From Phoronis ovalis (Eukaryota; Phoronida; Phoronidae): a DNA stretch of 10,770 nucleotides. The DNA lies in assembly GCA_028565635.1 (NCBI GenBank), contig JAOXYB010060101.1:1-10770 (forward strand). Direction: 5' to 3'. Positions 7,857 through 10,770 of the stretch are shown here, piece after piece (position 1 is the first letter of the stretch; every line of letters starts with the position of its first letter). The translations under genes were made by a program, and so were the position numbers. The notes below the pieces were generated by a model. It searched no databases, was not told the DNA's origin, and worked only from the letters and a program-made list of their open reading frames with translations.

Positions 7857-7968
7857 ATGGCAAGAACACAAGAAAGATATTTTCGCGTTTTAATTTTATT
7901 AATATGTTTGGGATTCAGTGGCATTTTTCTTATTAGAAATGTAATGGAATCGGAGAAAGAAAAAGAAG
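7857..7968 (+). CDS. Putative first exon encoding a type II membrane anchor (rest not found)
   Basis: ATG at 7857 has G at -3 and G at +4. It opens a basic tail MARTQERYFR, a hydrophobic segment VLILLICLGFSGIFLI (11-26), and a charged stem start RNVMESEKEKE. The exon then ends at a strong donor, GAAG|GTACGT (GT at 7969-7970), phase 1; without splicing, the frame would stop at 8004-8006. Length (37 codons plus one base), topology and phase match fucosyltransferase exon 1 (34 codons plus one base, phase 1), and E-R-[FY] occurs at a similar point in the tail. This suggests a second Golgi glycosyltransferase, transcribed divergently. No GT10 catalytic exon is visible downstream to 10770, so the partner exon lies outside the window or is lost. 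A small unrelated membrane protein is the alternative. Confidence 0.5.
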
Positions 7969-8344
7969 GTACGTTTATAGAACATTATAGTTACATAAAT
8001 TTGTAAATTTAAAGCGTTTATTGATTTTGTCAGAGTGTGTTAACAAATATACACTCTATTATGTAGGATGAAATTAAATTTGCCGCCACAGCAGTTCCCT
8101 GTGTCGCCGTTCAACGATACATTCAAAGCCCTAGTCTCATGAAATTCCTTAATCCGGCCTAACTCCTGGTCTTTTGTTCTAGTAGGTCCATGTATACGTG
8201 CTTGTTCTCTCGCCCATTCTATCGTGCTAGCATTCGTAACGTAACTTACGACTGTGATCAACTGTCTCCAATGTTGTGTAATAAAAATATTAAGCTACTT
8301 TCATAATTTCAAAAATTGAAACTCAACCAATTTTAAGTTGGGCG

Positions 8345-8657
8345 TATAGTGGCCATGAGATACTGTCGTGTTGTCGACTTGTAAAAACAATTCAGTATGA
8401 AATGTCGTATTGTCGACTTGCAAACAAGTCGACAACTCGACAACACCACAATCTTAATATAGAATGTTAATTGTGTTTGTATTTTCTGTCGACAACACGA
8501 CAATTTAGTAAAATGTCGTGCGGGGTTGTCAACTTGCAAACAATCTTAATATAGAATGTGGTGGATTTTTTTCGACAACACGACAATTTAGTATGAAATG
8601 TCGTGTTGTCGACTTGCAAAAAAGGTGACAACTCGACAATAGCTCAGGGCCACCTTA
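8345..8657. mobile_element. MITE-like non-autonomous DNA transposon with TA duplications
   Basis: The left end (from 8347) TAGTGGCCATGAGATACTGT and the reverse complement of the right end (from 8655) AGGTGGCCCTGAGCTATTGT are imperfect terminal inverted repeats: about 23 of 29 bases match, continuing into a GTTGTC block. TA at 8345-8346 and 8656-8657 fits a target-site duplication of Tc1/mariner type. The interior has three related blocks starting near 8401, 8511 and 8596 (AATGTCGT, then TTGTC-AACTTG or TTGTCGACTTG), a shared ACAATCTTAATATAGAATGT at 8448-8467 and 8540-8559, and a perfect 11-bp hairpin at 8410-8435. It has no coding capacity; open frames across it are artefacts. The superfamily is inferred from the TA duplication only. 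Confidence 0.75.
8410..8435. repeat. Perfect 11-bp hairpin inside the MITE
   Basis: TTGTCGACTTG (8410-8420), loop CAAA, CAAGTCGACAA (8425-8435). Each arm contains the SalI-like GTCGAC core that recurs through the element in both orientations, so the element can fold in several ways. Confidence 0.8.
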
Positions 8658-10280
8658 TGGGCGTGAATGACATAAAGAAAACAACAATGTTTCTGCCTCC
8701 TGTACGCCCTTATTTTAAATCAAAAACAAGAATATTTCCTCATAGTTTGATAAATAGACAACATTGCCTTGCAATCTACCTGTATTTAGTTTTGTCATTA
8801 TTATTATATTTAGTATTGTGTGTTAGTGTCTGTATAGTTCTAAACAGTCTATACAGTGTATTTAGTCTAAAATATATTTTTGGTACTGTTAGTTTTTATT
8901 CTGATACTAGTGTTTTATTCTATTAATGTCATACTTTGAGTTCTAATTAAAATTTATTTCGTTACTTAAAGTTTTGACACTTATGTTTTTAATTTTAAGG
9001 TGTTTACAACCCAAGAGAGCAAAACAGTGACAATTTAGAACTAAAACAAACAAAATAAATAAATTACCAGTAGGTATCCCAATCAAGAACTACTTTCACA
9101 CTGGAAATACCAGTAAATATTGCTTTAAGAATTATGGTAGTGAAACATGAAAATATGTAACACATTCGTGTTATTGTCTGTATATACACACGTACAGAAG
9201 CGTGTACATATACACGTATTTGTATCACGATACACTGAACTTCAATTCGTAGGTTTGTATAGAGCCTTCAGTCTCTCACGGTGTAATATAATTGTGTCAA
9301 TAATTTCTATTGAACAAAGTTCAATCAACGCTGTAAGAAAACTGCAATCTGACAAATGTGAATGCTTTTATTACAAAGTCGGCAAGAAAATTTCTACTTT
9401 TGCTGCATTTGGGTAAAGATTACAGATTATTTTGTTATTAAGATAATCCTGTAATTTTGTACTTATTTCACCAAAATAATTACGGCTAACGTTTTTATCA
9501 ATGACTTTTATTCAGTAGCTTGAATTCACATCTTATAATGCCTATACTAGGTTTAAGTCTTTCCAATTTAAAATGGCATAATAAATAAAAATCTGAATGT
9601 TATCTGCCTGATGGCATAATTAAACGAACATGAGTTCCCCTCTTAAACTGTGCAACTGTACGCATGTCCATATATCAGTTGAAACGTAACCTCGTTAGCT
9701 CTGAGCTCAGTGTAAACGTGACTTATATTAACAACATTGCTGTAAAATATTATTTTCAGTTAATGTTTTATTATTTCGAAAGAGTGTCCAAGTGCATGGA
9801 TCGTTTTTACCAGATCACACGTGACACCTGTAGTACATGTCAATGATATCAGTGATAGTCTGGTGACTATTGCTATAACCAATTTTATTTCAGCTAGTGT
9901 ATAGTCCCAGCTGGTGATAGTGTATTATTTTTTTTAAACATAATTTGCGTGGTTTACTCACTTGTGTGACTTCTTAAATAGGGATATTTTATTATAAAAG
10001 TGTAGCCACTCGATGTCAGCGTTCTTTGTCGCAACAAGCACTGTATAATAGGTAAAAATTACTGGGGTACGAAAAACCTGAGTAGTATTCACGTTAATGA
10101 AAGCAGCACAATAGTAAATACAAATTCTACAAACAAACATTGTTGAAACTAATACCAAAGTAAATATATGAAGTACAATAATAACCATATTGACTGGGTC
10201 ATATTGAGCCGAATTTATTAAAATTGAATTGTTTTGTTCTGGGCTACATATCTTTTTGATAATATTGCAAACATATGTTT
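8658..10280. other. Non-coding stretch right of the MITE
   Basis: No gene is supported. Plus-strand frames of 107, 89 and 60 codons (ending at 8926, 9416 and 9846) and a minus-strand frame of about 106 codons ending at 9958 are within chance expectation for DNA this AT-rich. None resembles a known family. If the 7857 exon is real, this could be its intron. Confidence 0.4.
8830..8856. repeat. Inverted repeat, 8-bp arms
   Basis: CTGTATAG (8830-8837) and CTATACAG (8849-8856) pair around an 11-nt loop. It lies about 175 bp right of the MITE and shares no motif with it. Confidence 0.55.
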
Positions 10281-10308
10281 AAATTATACCTATTCAATTG
10301 CCTATTAG

Positions 10309-10561
10309 CCTAGGGTCCAACTATTATCCTGTTGAAGTTTTAAGATATTATATAGACGTTGTGTCAGATACTCGCGCACCACTGCGTAACATGTATCGCG
10401 CTAACTTAAACTTGGTAGGGTTGCACATAAATTTCTATAACTTTCGTTTTAAACCAGATGTGGCTTTCAAATTCTCAACAAAACTAGAAAACATAATCAG
10501 TTTCGTTTTAAGTGATTTTTATGATAGGTCAGGTGTAGATGTGTACATGATGCTGACTTAA
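10309..10561 (+). CDS. Unidentified open frame, possible terminal exon
   Basis: The frame is open from just after TAA 10280-10282 to TAA 10559-10561. It has acceptor-like AGs at 10307-10308 and 10312-10313, and AATAAA at 10563-10568 directly after the stop. Starting at 10314 the exon would accept phase 1, the phase left by the exon at 7857, but a phase match has a one-in-three chance. The encoded peptide contains NLNLVGLHINFYNFRFKPDV and ends DVYMMLT. I recognise no family. The length alone is not significant for this base composition. Confidence 0.2.
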
Positions 10562-10770
10562 TAATAAATAATATAAAGTAATTGAATGGTCAAATAATTT
10601 CTTTTTTGTTCTTTAAATATGTTGTTGTCATGTTTTTTAATAAAATTGTTTACATGTTCATGCATGGCATCTATACACTCAAATTGATATTTATTTTTCT
10701 TTTGCCTACAAGCTTGTTTTCTTGTCTCACGCATTTTCTTTCCAAAATATAATTTTCTTTTTTCACTCTC
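10558..10770 (-). CDS. Unidentified 3' coding end, runs off right edge
   Basis: Read on the minus strand from the right edge, 70 codons are open to TAA at 10560-10558. The peptide is rich in Lys, Arg, Gln and Glu (for example KRKLYFGKKMRETRKQACRQ), and a hydrophobic LLYIIYY end follows. The basic, helix-forming composition is more protein-like than other random frames here. Family unknown. Its stop overlaps the stop of the plus-strand frame ending at 10561, a tail-to-tail arrangement. It may be a gene, a mobile-element protein, or a chance purine-rich strand. Confidence 0.3.
   Translation of the reverse strand, partial: ESEKRKLYFGKKMRETRKQACRQKKNKYQFECIDAMHEHVNNFIKKHDNNIFKEQKRNYLTIQLLYIIYY

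Noticed and set aside
8333-8926. Open frames of 68 (minus) and 107 (plus) codons touching the MITE
   Set aside because: Both begin in or run through MITE repeats. The 107-codon frame continues into T-rich DNA that gives a spurious membrane-like peptide.
9147-9416. Plus-strand 89-codon frame with a donor-like GTAAAG at its end
   Set aside because: An upstream in-frame stop leaves little room for an exon, no family is recognised, and the length is expected by chance in DNA this AT-rich.
9958-10275. Minus-strand frame of about 106 codons with a hydrophobic N-terminal stretch
   Set aside because: It overlaps no splice or promoter signal I trust, and about one frame of this length is expected by chance in a window of this size and composition.
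1-10770. tRNA, rRNA, CRISPR array, bacterial operon or intact LTR retrotransposon
   Set aside because: No cloverleaf with a proper T-loop, no regularly spaced identical repeats with unique spacers, no paired long terminal repeats, and no reverse transcriptase motifs were seen.

Overview
The window looks like AT-rich nuclear DNA from an invertebrate animal. Coding exons are interrupted by GT-AG introns, start codons sit in metazoan Kozak contexts, there are no bacterial-style operons, and there are transposon relics, a MITE-like repeat and a (TA)n(TG)n microsatellite. A family-10 alpha-1,3-fucosyltransferase with a short membrane-anchor exon and one large catalytic exon fits lophotrochozoans such as bivalves, but that assignment is inference.

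Layout: (1) Positions 1-380, minus strand, hold the 5' part of a secreted or luminal glycosyltransferase-like protein that runs off the left edge. A TATA-like box lies about 145 bp upstream of its start. (2) Positions 1185-1532 hold a decayed, frameshifted transposase N-terminus, followed at about 1973-2071 by a MADF (Myb/SANT-like) fragment; both are on the plus strand. (3) Positions 2090-4100 are mostly gene-free. (4) Positions 4313-5792, minus strand, hold the best gene: a complete two-exon GT10 alpha-1,3-fucosyltransferase of 393 residues. Its 298-bp intron joins a type II membrane-anchor exon to the stem and catalytic exon. (5) Positions 5883-7066 are non-coding, with a hairpin and a microsatellite. 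(6) Positions 7067-7148, plus strand, look like the terminal exon of an unidentified gene. (7) Positions 7857-7968, plus strand, look like a first exon encoding another type II membrane anchor, ending at a strong donor in the same phase as fucosyltransferase exon 1. It may begin a second Golgi enzyme transcribed divergently from the first. (8) Positions 8347-8655 are a MITE-like element with imperfect terminal inverted repeats, TA duplications and internal repeats. (9) From 8657 to about 10300 no convincing gene is seen. (10) At the right edge two open frames converge tail to tail and overlap in their stop codons at 10558-10561; neither is recognised.

Functional theme: the two recognisable genes both point to the secretory pathway and glycan synthesis, and the putative exon at 7857 may add a third member. 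The most useful results are the reconstructed fucosyltransferase, the divergent anchor exon and the MITE. I see no convincing evidence of a wholly new biological system.
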